Assembly (NCBI GenBank): GCA_910890315.1
Contig: CAJVGD010000001.1
Span: 1,674,001 to 1,738,000, forward strand
Source: Serendipita indica DSM 11827
Taxonomy: Eukaryota; Basidiomycota; Agaricomycetes; Sebacinales; Serendipitaceae
Reading direction: 5' to 3'
DNA length: 64,000 nucleotides
The translations under genes were made by a program, and so were the position numbers. The notes under the pieces were generated by a model that saw nothing but the letters and a program-made list of their open reading frames with translations, made no database searches and was not told where the DNA came from. Below are positions 19,756 through 31,555 of the stretch, piece by piece; the stretch's first letter is position 1; every line of letters begins with the position of its first letter.

Positions 19756-22315
19756 TCAGTAGACACGCTTAAACGGTGGAACGGGCTTGCACTCATTTTC
19801 GTCAAGCGTCGTCGCAATCACGTTGCGGTACTTCAAGTCGACATCTGGCTTGTCGCAATCTTTTTGGAAGCTGAGCGTGTGCTTCATCCAGTTTTCGTCA
19901 TCACGCTGCAGGATCCGGATAAGCAAACGTATCTCATAAAGGAAGGGAAGGCACCTCTGGGAAGTCTTCACGTGCATGGGCGCCTCGGCTCTCCTTTCGG
20001 GCAGCAGCTGAGACAATTGTCTGCATTGCGCAAGTCAAGACGTTGCGCAACTCCAAGGTCTCGATCAAATCCCTTTTTCAAAAGGGTCAGCTGTTATCAG
20101 AGGCCATGGGATCAAACGTACGAGTTCCAAATGAGACTCCTGTCCGAGATTCCAACGTTTGCGAAGCTGTCATAAATCTCCCTCATCTTCTCGACACCCT
20201 CGTCCAAGCTTTGTTGCGTGCTACCGTGCCGTGAGTAGAGTTTCAAGAGGAAAATAGAGAGCCGTACCGGAAGACTGCGGCATCACTCTGCATCGCCTTT
20301 TGCATGTTGAGGCGGATCTGAGCTGTTGGAAGGGGACCAGTTGATGTCCTACAACAATATGAGCAATGTAATATAACATCAATCAAGGTTTCTTACCGAA
20401 TCTTGTCGAGGTCTTCGACGGCCTTCAATCCACTCTCCTCGGGAATAGCCTTGTGTGGCTTGCCTGGTTCGAGATTATCCTTGATGTGAAGAGCACAAGC
20501 ACGACCAAAGACGACAATGTCAAGAAGCGAATTGGCTCCAAGACGGTTAGCACCGTGCACGGACACGCAAGCAGCCTCTCCAGCGGCATAGAGACCCGGG
20601 ACGATCTTGTCCTTGCCATTTTCATCAATGGTGATGACTTCACCGGTGTACCTGGTTGGAATACCACCCACTATAGACGGTCAGTTGAAGAAATAGACGT
20701 TGATAAGGAGCACATACTGTTGTAATGGACAGTTGGAAGGACCGGAATTGGCTCTTTGGTGACATCGACTCCAGAGAAAATGGCGGCCGTCTCCGAGATA
20801 CCAGGAAGCCTCTCGTGGAGGATCTCGGGAGGAAGGTGGCTGAGTTGGAGGTAAATGTGATCCTTTTCAGGACCAACACCACGTCCCTCGCGAATCTCCA
20901 AGGTCATGGAGCGTGAGACGACATCACGAGACGCCAAATCCTTTGCAGTTGGCGCATATCTCTCCATGAACCGCTCGCCCTCTGAGTTGAGGAGGTATCC
21001 TCCCTCACCTCGAGAACCTAGAAAGAAATGAGTTTGCGGTTCAAAAAGCGCATCACTGTTACTCACCCTCTGTGATCAAACATCCGGCACCGTAGATACC
21101 GGTCGGGTGGAACTGCACAAACTCGAGGTCCTGCAGAGGCAATCCAGCACGAGCGACCATGGCATTTCCATCACCAGAGCAAGTATGCGCACTGGTACAC
21201 GAGAAGTACGCACGCCCGTACCCACCGGTGGCGAGGACAGTCTTGTGAGCGCGGAAACGATGAAGCGTTCCATCCTCGAGGTTGATAGCCATCACACCGA
21301 CGCATTCACCGTCGTGCATGATGAGATCGAGGGCGAAATACTCCATGAAAAAGTTGGTATTGTGACGGAGGGATTGGCCGTAGAGGGTGTGAAGGATAGC
21401 ATGGCCGGTACGGTCTGCAGCGGCTGCACAACGATATGCCTGACCTCCTTTCCCAAATTTAAGCGATTGACCACCGAATGCGCGCTGGTAAATCTTGCCC
21501 TCCTTTGTGCGGGAGAACGGAACCCCGAACCGTTCGAGCTGAGGACAGGTCAGAGTGCGCCAAAATAGTATTATAAAACGTTTTCGTACCTCGTAGACGG
21601 TGTTTGGTGCCTCCCGAGTCATGTAGTGGATTGCGTCTTGATCACCGAGCCAGTCTGAACCTTTTACCTGCAAAGAAGAGACGGTTTAGCAATCAAACGA
21701 CCTGGTAGTCTAATTATTCTTACCGTATCGTACATGTGCCACCGCCAGTCGTCCTCTGTCATGTTCTAAACGGCGCGTTAGCAAGACGGCATGGCCTCGA
21801 TATTTAGGGCAGCATACTCCTAGCGCGGCATTGACACCTCCCTAGCGTAGAAATGTGAGCTCTTGTACTGGGAACCACGGTAAGACACCGACCTGCGCAG
21901 CAACAGTGTGACTTCTTGTCGGGTAGAGTTTGGTTATGCATGCGGTATTGAGACCGGCTTCTGCCAGTCCGAATGCAGCACGTAAACCGGCTCCTCCAGC
22001 ACCACTAGAAGCAAAATGAGACATGCAAAATGATCTAGAGATGCTCGACTACGCACACGACGATAGCGTCATATTCGTGTTCAACGAGCGGATATTTGCC
22101 CTCGAAAGCCTTTTGCCAGGACTATTGTATGTGTTTTCAGCGGTTGAAAGGGTGGATAACGCCGTGAATGAGCCCACCTTGACCTCTTGCGCCTTTGCAG
22201 GTCTCGAACCGACGAGACCTCTGGAGACTGCAGAAGCAGAAAACTGTCGTAGAGTAGTCCCGGACGTAGAAGCCCGTAGGGATCTACAGGAGCGATAGAG
22301 TGACCTGCTTAACAT
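19756..22315 (-). CDS. sdh1: Succinate dehydrogenase flavoprotein subunit, mitochondrial
   Basis: This subunit oxidises succinate to fumarate, carries covalent FAD, and passes electrons to the Fe-S subunit of complex II in the mitochondrial inner membrane. Exon 1 gives a Ser/Arg-rich presequence ([16 protein letters not shown]). The FAD fold follows with [17 protein letters not shown] and the flavinylation motif SHTVAAQ, whose His carries FAD. Further on are [52 protein letters not shown], the capping-domain SRGEGGYLL, and [20 protein letters not shown]. The C-terminal helical domain includes [11 protein letters not shown] and ends at VPPFKRVY. Short introns split it into about eight exons. 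Length and motifs are those of an intact family member. The upstream minus-strand gene ends 121 bp before its start. Confidence 0.96.
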
Positions 22316-22436
22316 TTACAGCGGTCGAGGAAGAAACCAAGGTAAATGGCGTCCCGATCGACCAATCACATGTTTAGAATTAACCGGCTGAGATTCCAGA
22401 AATTCATGCAAATTGTATATGCTACAGAGGATTCGT

Positions 22437-23159
22437 TTACCATTGTCGACTAGGATCCATCCACTTGTACCATGCTCTCCGACTGAAGATGTGAACAACG
22501 CTCGACCCCATGTCGATCATTGACCAGCCGTCTCGTTGGTCTTTGTGTGCGGATTTAGGTGGAATAGATAGTTTGGGGAATTCCTTCTTGAGCTGTGGAT
22601 GGTCAGTAAAGGAGTGCACACCTAGTGATACTCACCGTATTTCGGAGTGAAGCTGCTACGCTCTCCACGGCACCTCGAGCTTCAGCACCTTCTTTGACTT
22701 GTGCAGTAAGCTATACTGAGCGTTAGTCGATGGATTTCATGACTTTGTGATTCTCCTGACCTCCCACTGGTAAACTCCATGTCCAAGGCCTTCACCGACG
22801 CCCCTTCCATAGCCCCGGATTTTATTATTTCCTCTTGACCTTGCAGCTTTTTTCAACAGTGGAAGTGGAAGATCTCCGTCTGGCTGTTCCTCCGCTGGCA
22901 CGGGTGAACCGACGTTCACAGAGGTTGGTTCGATGAGCGGGGAGTGAGCAAGAAACCAATATGCACGTGTAACATGTTTAGGAGCATCTTCTGGTGGTGG
23001 TTTGATGGGAGTTTGCTGCTGTTTTGAGACTTGTACCGCTGGTTCAGCTTCTTGCTCGTCGACAAACCAGGGCTTTGTCGCGATAAATGCGTGTCGTTGA
23101 GTATTTTTTACGAGTAAATGCTGGCTGTGAACGAGTTGACAGCGTCTGAGATGTCGCAT
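22437..23159 (-). CDS. Mitochondrial RsfS/Iojap-domain protein (Atp25 N-terminal-like)
   Basis: RsfS-family proteins bind the large ribosomal subunit (bL14 side) and silence or assist ribosome assembly; in fungi the domain also forms the N-terminus of Atp25. The start at 23159 (MRHLRRCQLVHSQHLLVKNT) gives a basic, Ser-containing mitochondrial-type leader. After ~110 residues of low conservation, exons with splice sites near 22760 and 22635 give LTAQVKEGAEARGAVESVA. The domain core follows: DGWSMIDMGSSVVHIFS, then RRAWYKW. It ends at QW and TAA at 22437-22439, overlapping a possible GTAAAC donor, so a short extra C-terminal exon cannot be excluded. It is much shorter than full Atp25, so a stand-alone RsfS factor is the better reading. 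It is divergent from shr3, 73 bp apart. Confidence 0.7.
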
Positions 23160-23232
23160 GGCCGTCACGGCGGGGACCAAAGACGAGCCACGCAGTTCGA
23201 CGGCAGTTTGGTCTCCACCGTATTTGAGTACC
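23160..23232. promoter_or_regulatory. 73-bp divergent promoter between RsfS-like gene and shr3
   Basis: The start codons at 23159 (minus) and 23233 (plus) are only 73 bp apart. The minus frame stays open further upstream (Met codons at 23234, 23261 and 23267), so a longer N-terminus overlapping shr3 is possible. The start at 23159 is preferred for its mitochondrial-leader character. Confidence 0.5.
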
Positions 23233-24005
23233 ATGGGCGTCCGCGTCGCTGTGATCGTCATGAGCACGTCTTTCCTTCTGGGTTTGTTATTTTCGAGTTT
23301 ATAAGTTTGTTTCTGACGGCGTTGCAGGCTGTCTGATGACCCACTGGATCGCCGACTCGCAGACGCTCTGGAAATCGCCGCTTACGGACGCGCATTTGTA
23401 CACATCAGCAGCATATTACTCGCTATTGGCAAAAATGAGCCTTGGAATGGCTGCGACGCTCGTCTCGGTGGTCACCATTGGCTTTATGGCCCTCATGCTC
23501 TCGGCTCTGGATGGCGAGGCTGGCAATTTGATGTTTGATGGTGCAAGTATATGTCAGTAGCTCCTTTTTGATCGCGTTCTGCAACGCGTTGGCTGATGGA
23601 AACATAGTTCTGTATGGGAGTGCCGCCGCAATCTACGTCTATTCCGTCCTCCCAACCATGTCCAAGTATACCAACATCACACCATTTGCGGCAAATCTCC
23701 CCCGCTTCCCACCGGCTTTGCGCCAGCCGACAGTCGAACTCGCTTCGTCCCACCTGATTTGTGCAGTCGCGCTGACCGGCGTCATCATTCTTCAAGCAAC
23801 GCGGTACTGGGCAGAAGGTGAAGACGATGGAGATGCTGCAGAATCCCATGTCGATAGCTCGGAGAAGCATTGGAAGCGTTCGTCTCGTCCAATCGAGCCA
23901 ACAACGCCTGATACGGCTCGTCAAACACGCACACGAGCAAGCCAGTCGCCTTCTGCTCGCCGAAAGTCGCCAGTAAAACGGAAATCCGTGCTTCCTCCGA
24001 AATAG
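23233..24005 (+). CDS. shr3: Shr3-type amino-acid permease chaperone of the ER
   Basis: Shr3 is an ER membrane chaperone that keeps amino-acid permeases from aggregating and promotes their COPII packaging. Three exons fit: 23233-23281, 23328-23552 and 23608-24005, with phases agreeing at both joins. The start MGVRVAVIVMSTSFLLG leads into the family signature THWIADSQTLWKSPLTDAHL, then transmembrane segments around LGMAATLVSVVTIGFMALML, AIYVYSVLP and a fourth near LICAVALTGVIILQATRYW. The loop GNLMFDGASIFLYG crosses the second splice junction and is characteristic of the family. The cytosolic tail is hydrophilic, rich in Ser/Arg/Pro, and ends KRKSVLPPK. Four membrane segments and about 224 residues match family size. 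Confidence 0.9.
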
Positions 24006-24265
24006 AAGCACTTTCTGCACCCATAGCTCGCGGTTTCAACAGTCGTGTTCTAAATTGATCTCTCTGTGTTGTGCTTACGTTTATAAATTATATTTGGGCA
24101 TTTCGTTTCTCCCTGAAATCCGACGATCGTCGTCGGAGCTTGAACTGCACTTGGCTCCTGCGCGTCCCAAGACTTGTTCAAGATGACCATGTATTCAAAA
24201 GAACCTGTCGATATGGATATCGGTACGAGGAAACGCGTCTTTTCGTCGTCGTGCGCAGGCCTAAA

Positions 24266-27200
24266 ATGTTGATGCAAGACAACGCGACCGAGCTGGGCTT
24301 TTGCGCGTGGTTTTCAAAGCTCCCTGCAGTACGTACGACGCGTAAATTCGACGTATCCTCTCACATCTAGCCTTTAGAAACGCGACGATACCGTCAGGCT
24401 GTTTGAACGCGGCGTGCGTCCCTGCAAGTTCACCATCAGCCGTGTTGACCCCTTTATAGGATTATTACACAGCACATGGTGCAGATGCTCACTTCATTGC
24501 GTACGTGTTTCTACCGTTGGTCAATGTCAACCTAACACGTTCCCCCATGCATTCGTAAAATTATTTCAAATCCACAGCCAAGAAGTGTATAGGACAAACT
24601 CTGTGATCAAATCATTGGGTAAAAAGGCTGCACCTCTACCGTCGGTGACCCTCTCCAGTACATTGGCAAAAGAGTTTCTGCGCGATGCGTTGACCATCAA
24701 GCAACTCAAGATTGAAATCTGGGTACCCGAAGGTGGGAAGAAGTCTGCGGCAAAGTTTGAGCTTTCTCGTCAGGTATAGTCCGTCTGACTGGGATGTATA
24801 AACTCTCGCTCATCACAAAGTAGGCATCTCCTGGGAACCTGCAAGAAGTCGAGGATCTCATCTTTGCTAACACGGACATGACGACTGCTCCAATTGTGCT
24901 GTCTATTCGAATTGCCAAAGTGGACAATATCCGAACGATTGGGACTGCATTTGCTGATGCAACCATTCGCAAGATTGGCGTCTCTCAGTTCGCAGAAAAC
25001 GATCTCTTCGGAAACCTCGAAGTTTGTTGTTCCCTTTTACACTTGTCTACTTACTAATGACACGGGGCCAGAGTCTGATTGTCCAGCTGGGGGTCAAGGA
25101 GTGTATCATGCAGACAGAGGGGAAGACTGCCGACTATGATCTCTCCAAGCTCCGCCAGGTCCTCGAACGATGCAACACTGTGGTAACCGAGAGAAAGCCA
25201 GGTAAGATTCTATTGAGCATTTCAAAGTCCTCATACTTCTTAGTCGAGTTTTCCACCAAGGACGTCGAACAAGACTTGACGCGATTGCTAAGCGGCAATC
25301 AGCAAGTAACCGCACTTCGTATGCCTCAGTTCGTTCCTCTAGCGTCTCTGACTCTGTGAATAGCCGTTTTTGACCTTCGAGTCGCCATGTCAGCAACGGC
25401 CGGCCTCATACGCTACCTCGACCTGATGCGAGACTCCTCCAACTTTGGACACTACACCCTTAGCCAGTATGATCTTGGCCAATACATGCGCCTTGATGCT
25501 TCAGCTATCCAGGCTCTCACGCTTCTTCCTGGTCCTGGAGACAGCGCCACGAAGAATACTAGCGTACTCGGCTTGTTGAACAAGTGCAAGACTGCGCAAG
25601 GTGGCCGTCTTCTTGGGCAATGGCTTAAACTGCCCCTTGTCAATCTACACGAGATAAGTAAGTGGCGTGGGTCGTCTGGTATTGGTTGTCAATAACCTGT
25701 GTCCGCCAGATCGACGACTCAATCTTGTCGAAATCTTCGTCAAAGATAGCAGCTCTCGACGTGCTCTGCAGGACGATTTCCTTCGGTACATGCCAGATAT
25801 GCATCGCATCTGCAAGCGCTTTCATAAAAAGGTCGCCAGTCTCGAAGATGTTATTCGCGTATATCAAGCCGCCATTCGGGTATTGAGGCGCTTTGAAGTG
25901 AGGAGACATACTGACGAATCCTCCAGGTTCCTGATCTTATAGAGAAGCTGAACGATATTGACACGGAAGAATATGCAGACTCGGTACTCATTGCAGAACA
26001 GTATACCACTGCGTTTCAGGTGAGTTGAGTTGAACGCCTTCAAAGATTCATTACTGAGCTCTTATAGAAATTTGATGATAACATCACCAAATTTAAAGAA
26101 ATGGTGGAGCAGACGATAGATCTGGACCAGCTGAAAAATCATCAGTAAGACTTTGTATTCCATGACGATCCAGCTAAATCTGCTATAGGTATATTATCAA
26201 ACCTGACTACGATGAGCAACTTCAATCTCTTGCAGACCAGATTGCAGAAGTTGTCAGCGCACTTGATGAAGAGCACGAGCGAGTCTCTCGGGACTTGGGC
26301 CTGGACATGGACAAGAAGCTTCATCTGGAAAACAACCCCACACATGGTTACTGTTTCAGAGTTTCCAAGAATGTGTGTCTCGACTGGAACTTGTGTGTAG
26401 GGGACTAATTGTCTGTCAGGACTCCAAGGTCGTTGAGAAGAAGAAAGACTATACCGAGCTTTCGACGCAAAAGGCTGGCGTCTTGTTTACGACCAAGACG
26501 CTGAAACGACATAGCGTCGAATATTCAGAACTTCGCGAACGCTATAATCGAGTTCAGAGCACTCTGGTTGCAGAGGTTGTTTCCATTGCCTGTAAGCGTT
26601 TCTGCATTCATCAGCGTGTACGATACCGATGTGTGGTTAGCTGGCTATACTCCCGTCTTGGAAGCAGTGGACGATATCATCGCTCATCTGGATGTCATCG
26701 TCAGGTCCGCCTTGAGCAGATTCTCTGATTTACACTCTAATACTTGTTCAGCTTTGCGCACGTCTCTGCAAACGCGCCCTCAAACTATGTCAAGCCTGTC
26801 GTGACGGAGAAAGGAACCGGGAACCTGCTGCTGAAAGAAGCTCGACACCCATGTCTTGAAGTTCAGGAGGACATCAGCTTTATTCCAAACGATGTGGAGA
26901 TGATTCGAGGTTTGTAAACCCCAGTCGATAAGTCTACTGCTAAAATTTGCAACAGGAAAGAGCGAATTCCATATCATCACCGGCCCGAATACAGGCGGCA
27001 AGAGCACGTATGCGAGGCAGATTGGTGTCATTGCGCTGATGGCTCAAGTTGGCTGTTTCGTTCCTTGCGAAAGTGCGGAGATTCCCATCGTCGATTGCAT
27101 TTTAGCAAGAGTGGGAGCCGGGGATAGTCAACTTAAGGGTGTATCGACATTTATGGCCGAGATGCTGGAGGTATGCCCTGGTCAGAGGCACTATGCATTA

Positions 27201-28057
27201 CTGACACTCCTTCCACAGTCAGCTGCAATTCTAAAGGTTGCTTGGACCTCTCTTCCTTTGCTGGTATTCTGACGGGTAGCAGACGGCGACTCCAAACTCT
27301 TTAATCATTATTGACGAACTCGGTCGAGGTACTTCAACCGCAGATGGCTTTGGAATAGCTTGGGCGATCTCAGAGTGAGTTCAGTTGTTTCTGTATCGAG
27401 CCGCTGACCGAAGTGAAAGATATATCGCGACGACAATCCGAGCATTCTGCTTGTTTGCGACTCACTTTCACGAATTGACGACATTATCTCAGCAAATACC
27501 CCATGTCAAGAACGCTCACGTTGTCGCGCATGTATCAGAGGGTGAAGGGTCAAAGGAAAAGGAGATCACACTCCTTTACAAAGTCGAAGAAGGCGAGTGA
27601 TTCCTGGTCCATAGGTTAGTTGGCTAACTGGAATAGGCCCATCCGACCAAAGTTTCGGGATTCACGTCGCCCAGTTGTGCAACTTCCCTGAGAGCGTCGT
27701 GAAGGTCAGTAGACCCCTTGACACTTGGTATACGTCTGACGATGAATAGCACGCAAAACGAAAGGCAGAAGAGTTGGAGGATTTTGGAAGTGAGTAAGAT
27801 CGAGCAATGCGATGTATCCTCAACTTTGGACAGATGAAGGTGACACAATGATGTTCTCCAAGGCGGACATTGATGAAGGAACAAAAATCGTCGAAGAATT
27901 CTTTCGCGATTTTGCCAATGGGTCAGGTGGTGACAGCATGGAAGTGGATGACGAAGATCCTGAAGCGCAACTTCAAGCACTGCGTGAATGTTTCGCTAGG
28001 CACAGAGAAAAGCTCGAAGGAAACCCATGGTGTAAGAGCATTCTAGACGAGCTTTGA
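24266..28057 (+). CDS. msh2: DNA mismatch repair protein Msh2
   Basis: Msh2 pairs with Msh6 or Msh3 to recognise mismatches. The gene starts at 24266 ([20 protein letters not shown]), and exons 2 (24378-24413, [12 protein letters not shown]) and 3 (from 24460, [14 protein letters not shown]) give the mismatch-binding domain I. Connector and lever domains follow, with many 45-60 bp introns. The C-terminal ATPase has a Walker A reading [13 protein letters not shown] where Thr replaces the usual Met. It also has the Msh2-type [20 protein letters not shown], signature [19 protein letters not shown], Walker B-region [19 protein letters not shown] and the ABC-like THFHELTTL. It ends [13 protein letters not shown]. 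All expected domains are present. It is convergent with rsp5, with 137 bp between stops. Confidence 0.96.
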
Positions 28058-28194
28058 GGCCCGAAGGGCACACTAAAGCATTGTACTCTGGCTTTCTTGA
28101 TGTATCATAGTAGCGTGAAGCTGTCAATAAATTCCGTCGGATATTAGCGATGACAAAAGCGTAATATGCCAAATCTGAGAGAGCTCCGCTACAC

Positions 28195-31100
28195 TTATTC
28201 CTGACTAGAGCAAAGTTAGCGAGTAGAATGCTGAAATTTTCCTGACGTACCCAAATCCTACAGTCTCTCTGGAGAAGGGGGTGGTCAGCAATATTAGAAG
28301 AAGTTGAGACTTGAACACTCACTCTACAGCCAATGTGAGCTTCTGCTCTAAGCTTTCGTAATCCTTATATGGAGGTAGATCGATCTACAGCAGCAAGTTA
28401 GCCTGATTGCTACATTTTGGCGCTGCTCACTCTATTAAAGCATGTATGGCTCTTCGGCAGTTGCGACGGGTCTCCCGATTTTTCAATGGTAAATCTTCTT
28501 GGACCATCTGACCCTTGCAAGTCCTTGAAACCGTTGACGGGAATACGAGAGGTTCCAGTAGTGAACTGCAGGAGACGGGATTTCTTTTCTGGGGGCCACC
28601 TTCGCACACAATCCCAGAACCACTTGATGACTTGATCATTGATATCGTACCCTCTGAAACAGGTTCAGATTGAGTGTACGATGAACAATATCAAGTTTTC
28701 TTACCGGTAATCCGTATGCTTCGTCCAATCGTCCACGTCAACTAGATACCTGTCAGTGCACATCTACCCAACAAGAACCAGGAACATACTCTCAGACATG
28801 CCTCCAATCAACAACTGGACAATGATTAACAAGTGTCCTACTCAAAGCGAAGAATACGCACTTCCAATTCTCGTTCATCGAATACGTTGATGAGATCTTG
28901 AGGAATGAGCTCGGAGAAGCCGGCCATGAACGCGTCAAACTGTTCCTTGACACGCTTGTGCACCCGATATTCGATTACGGCACTATAGCGGGTAAGTTCG
29001 GAAGTGACAGAGAGGTCGCGGCGTACTCTACGTAATCCTTCTTATTCTCTTCTGTGACAGGAATATCTGCTCCTCCAGGTTTCAGTTCAATCGTCACGAG
29101 TTCACCAAATCGGTCTTCCACTGTAGTGAATGTCTCGTCGATGATATCCGTGATGTCATTCTCTCTGAACGCTGTCAGAGATACGATAAAGAAGAAGAAA
29201 AGTCGTGACGTACAGCATCCAGGTCATTCCACGGTGAAGCTCGGCATCCACACTCTCGAGGTCCGACAAGGACACCTTTTTGTGAAGAATCATCTTGTAG
29301 AAGCTGACGACAAAATATGCATCGAGGAAACGACGGTGGAATATGCCCAAGCCAAGACATCGTCCAATAAACTTGAAGTAATTGAGATGTTCTGGGTTGA
29401 CCCCCGACGCAGGGTTGATTTGGAGGGTGTAGTTGTCGTGGGCAGAGTATTCAAAGAGGCAGTAGAACGGGTTGAACATTTCATGAGATAAGAGGAAGAA
29501 GAACTCTCTGCGGGAGCATCTTAGTATCAATCTCGCATCAGCGCATAAATCTAGAGGCGAACCTGGACAGTCCTCCGTAATCTAAACCATCTTCACCGTC
29601 AAACTTGATCATGAGTCGCTTCTTGAGTTCATTCGGAGTCTGTCGCATAATCTCGGAATAACTGTCCTCGAAGATATGGTTGCGCCGTATCTTGATCTGG
29701 CAGTTTCCTGGTTGCGTGCGAAGCGCTGGCTGACTTCGGAAGTAGATGAGTTTTCTTCGGAAGTCGCGCTTATATTGCGGGACATTCTGATCCAACGATG
29801 AAGGCAAGCGCGGATCGTCCCAGGTCGTAGTCTAATTTGAATGAGTAAGCCGTGTGCGTCGGACAAGGACATAAAGCCCTCTATACCTTTGTATCTAGCA
29901 AACGAATGAGAACTTGCCACGAGAGAGAGATCAAACTTACTATGATCCACAAAGTACACCCTCGCTGTCGATGTAAGGCGCATCTCCCATCCCGACGGCA
30001 GAGGTCCAAGCTGAGACACTGGCTGTGGTTGTACCGTCATGCTGTTTCCACTTGGCCCGAGAACACGGATAATTTGCTGCCTACGTGGGTCTACCCAAGT
30101 CGTCGTTCGACTGAGATGTGAAACATAATAAGGTCGGCCTTCCGGGGTGAAGCGTTCCTCCCATCCAGCAGGAAGCGGACCCGAGCCACCAGTCGTCATG
30201 TTACTAGTGGGGAGGATCGTACTTGGGTTTCCTGCTTGAGAAGTTCCACCAGTCTCCAGTAGATCGTCCGCAAGAATGCGGCGGTTATGGTTTTCTCGCG
30301 ATGCATCAGCCTCAGCTCGTTGTTCAGCAGCATTTGCAGTTTGATTACTCGAGGGCCTTGTCCATGTAGTGGTACGGCTGCGATATGTGAGTATGCAAGT
30401 ATTCGGATGTGCCGCTGTTATCACCTGTTGTGGTCTACCTAAGCGGTTATTAGAACGGTGTTAACACATTTATTGTTCTACTCACATAATATGTTCTCCC
30501 TAGGTGGTCTGTTCGACGCTCCCATCCATCGGGCAAAGGACCATATTGGTCTTCGGTCGCACTGAAGTTGCGGTCGCTGTTGGACGGCGCTGAGGTAGTT
30601 GCCCGAGGGCTAGAAGATGTGTCTATCAGCGTTTGTGTTTGCGAAGTCCCATTTGTCTGTGCGTCCGAGGCAGTCGAGGTCGGGGCTGTGGAGGTCGCTG
30701 CGGACTGTGAAGTAGACGCTGAGTGGGTGGTAGCTCCAGTTGCCACAGTGCCATTCATAGAAGGGCTTGGCGTGAGAGATGCCGTCGACGCATTGGCCGC
30801 TGAGTTTCCTATGGCAGTCAAACCTCTGGATTGGGAAGGTCCTGGATTGCTAAGCGGAGTAGAGACGTTGGTGGACAGATGTATAATAATCTTTCCTTGT
30901 ACTGGAAGGTTGTCGTTTGAGCGTTGCAAGTCTAAATGGAGCGTTTCTGCGATAGGCGCGTTAGTGTTTCGTCGAAGGATCGCTCGGGGCTGACCATGAC
31001 CGCCTAATTCCAGATCCAGAACATCGGCAACCTTGATGTTTACCACTCCCAGGAACCCTTGGTCCCTTTTTTTGAACTTGCGCTGATCGAAGACCTGCAC

Positions 31101-31474
31101 GGCAACAACAGACGAGTCCTTGACATCACTGAGCTCATTATATGAGCCCAGTACGCGTATTTCTGCAGTTTTGTGACACGCACATTTCAAAATTCTCGTT
31201 CCAGTATGGATTGAGCGTTTTCTTGATTACCGACGTGGTGTGCGTTTGCTCAGCATCGACCGTGATAACTGCAAAGGGATCTGGGACTTTGAAGACTTCT
31301 CTCTTGATGAGACTATCCGCTGCGACGACTGAGCGCAGTGAATCAGCTGTTGTACTCGAACCATTGGTGGCGCGTACCAGTCAGGCGGATTCTACGAACA
31401 CTAAGAAGAGTGTCAGCGTATTTCCTGTCGCGAATTAACAGGATATTTTACAGATTTCGGTCGCCAGTCGGCAT
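28195..31474 (-). CDS. rsp5: NEDD4-family HECT E3 ubiquitin ligase Rsp5
   Basis: Rsp5 ubiquitinates membrane proteins for endocytosis and sorting and also many cytosolic targets, recruiting PY-motif adaptors through WW domains. The start at 31474 (MPTGDRNL, then VRRIRLTVVAADSL after splicing) opens a C2 domain containing [20 protein letters not shown] and [21 protein letters not shown] Ser/Thr/Ala-rich linker is followed by three WW domains ([58 protein letters not shown]). The HECT domain runs from about 29800 to the end, with [19 protein letters not shown] and the catalytic-cysteine loop SHTCFNR. The final intron joins GFG to a tiny exon giving the typical GFGQE end, with the stop at 28195-28197. 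The order C2-WW3-HECT is that of a complete Rsp5. Confidence 0.96.
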
Positions 31475-31555
31475 GCCTGGGTCACGATGGAGTCGGGTTC
31501 AAAGCTGCAAACACACCTTGTCTTGCTCCTCGCCGAGTCGATACGCCCGGGGGAA
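31475..31555. promoter_or_regulatory. 81-bp divergent promoter between rsp5 and TFIIB-like gene
   Basis: Start codons at 31474 (minus) and 31556 (plus) lie 81 bp apart. The region contains the 11-mer CGCCGAGTCGA (31531-31541), also present in the divergent E2/bre2 promoter. An in-frame ATG at 31487 would shorten the gap to 12 bp and is considered less likely. Confidence 0.5.
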
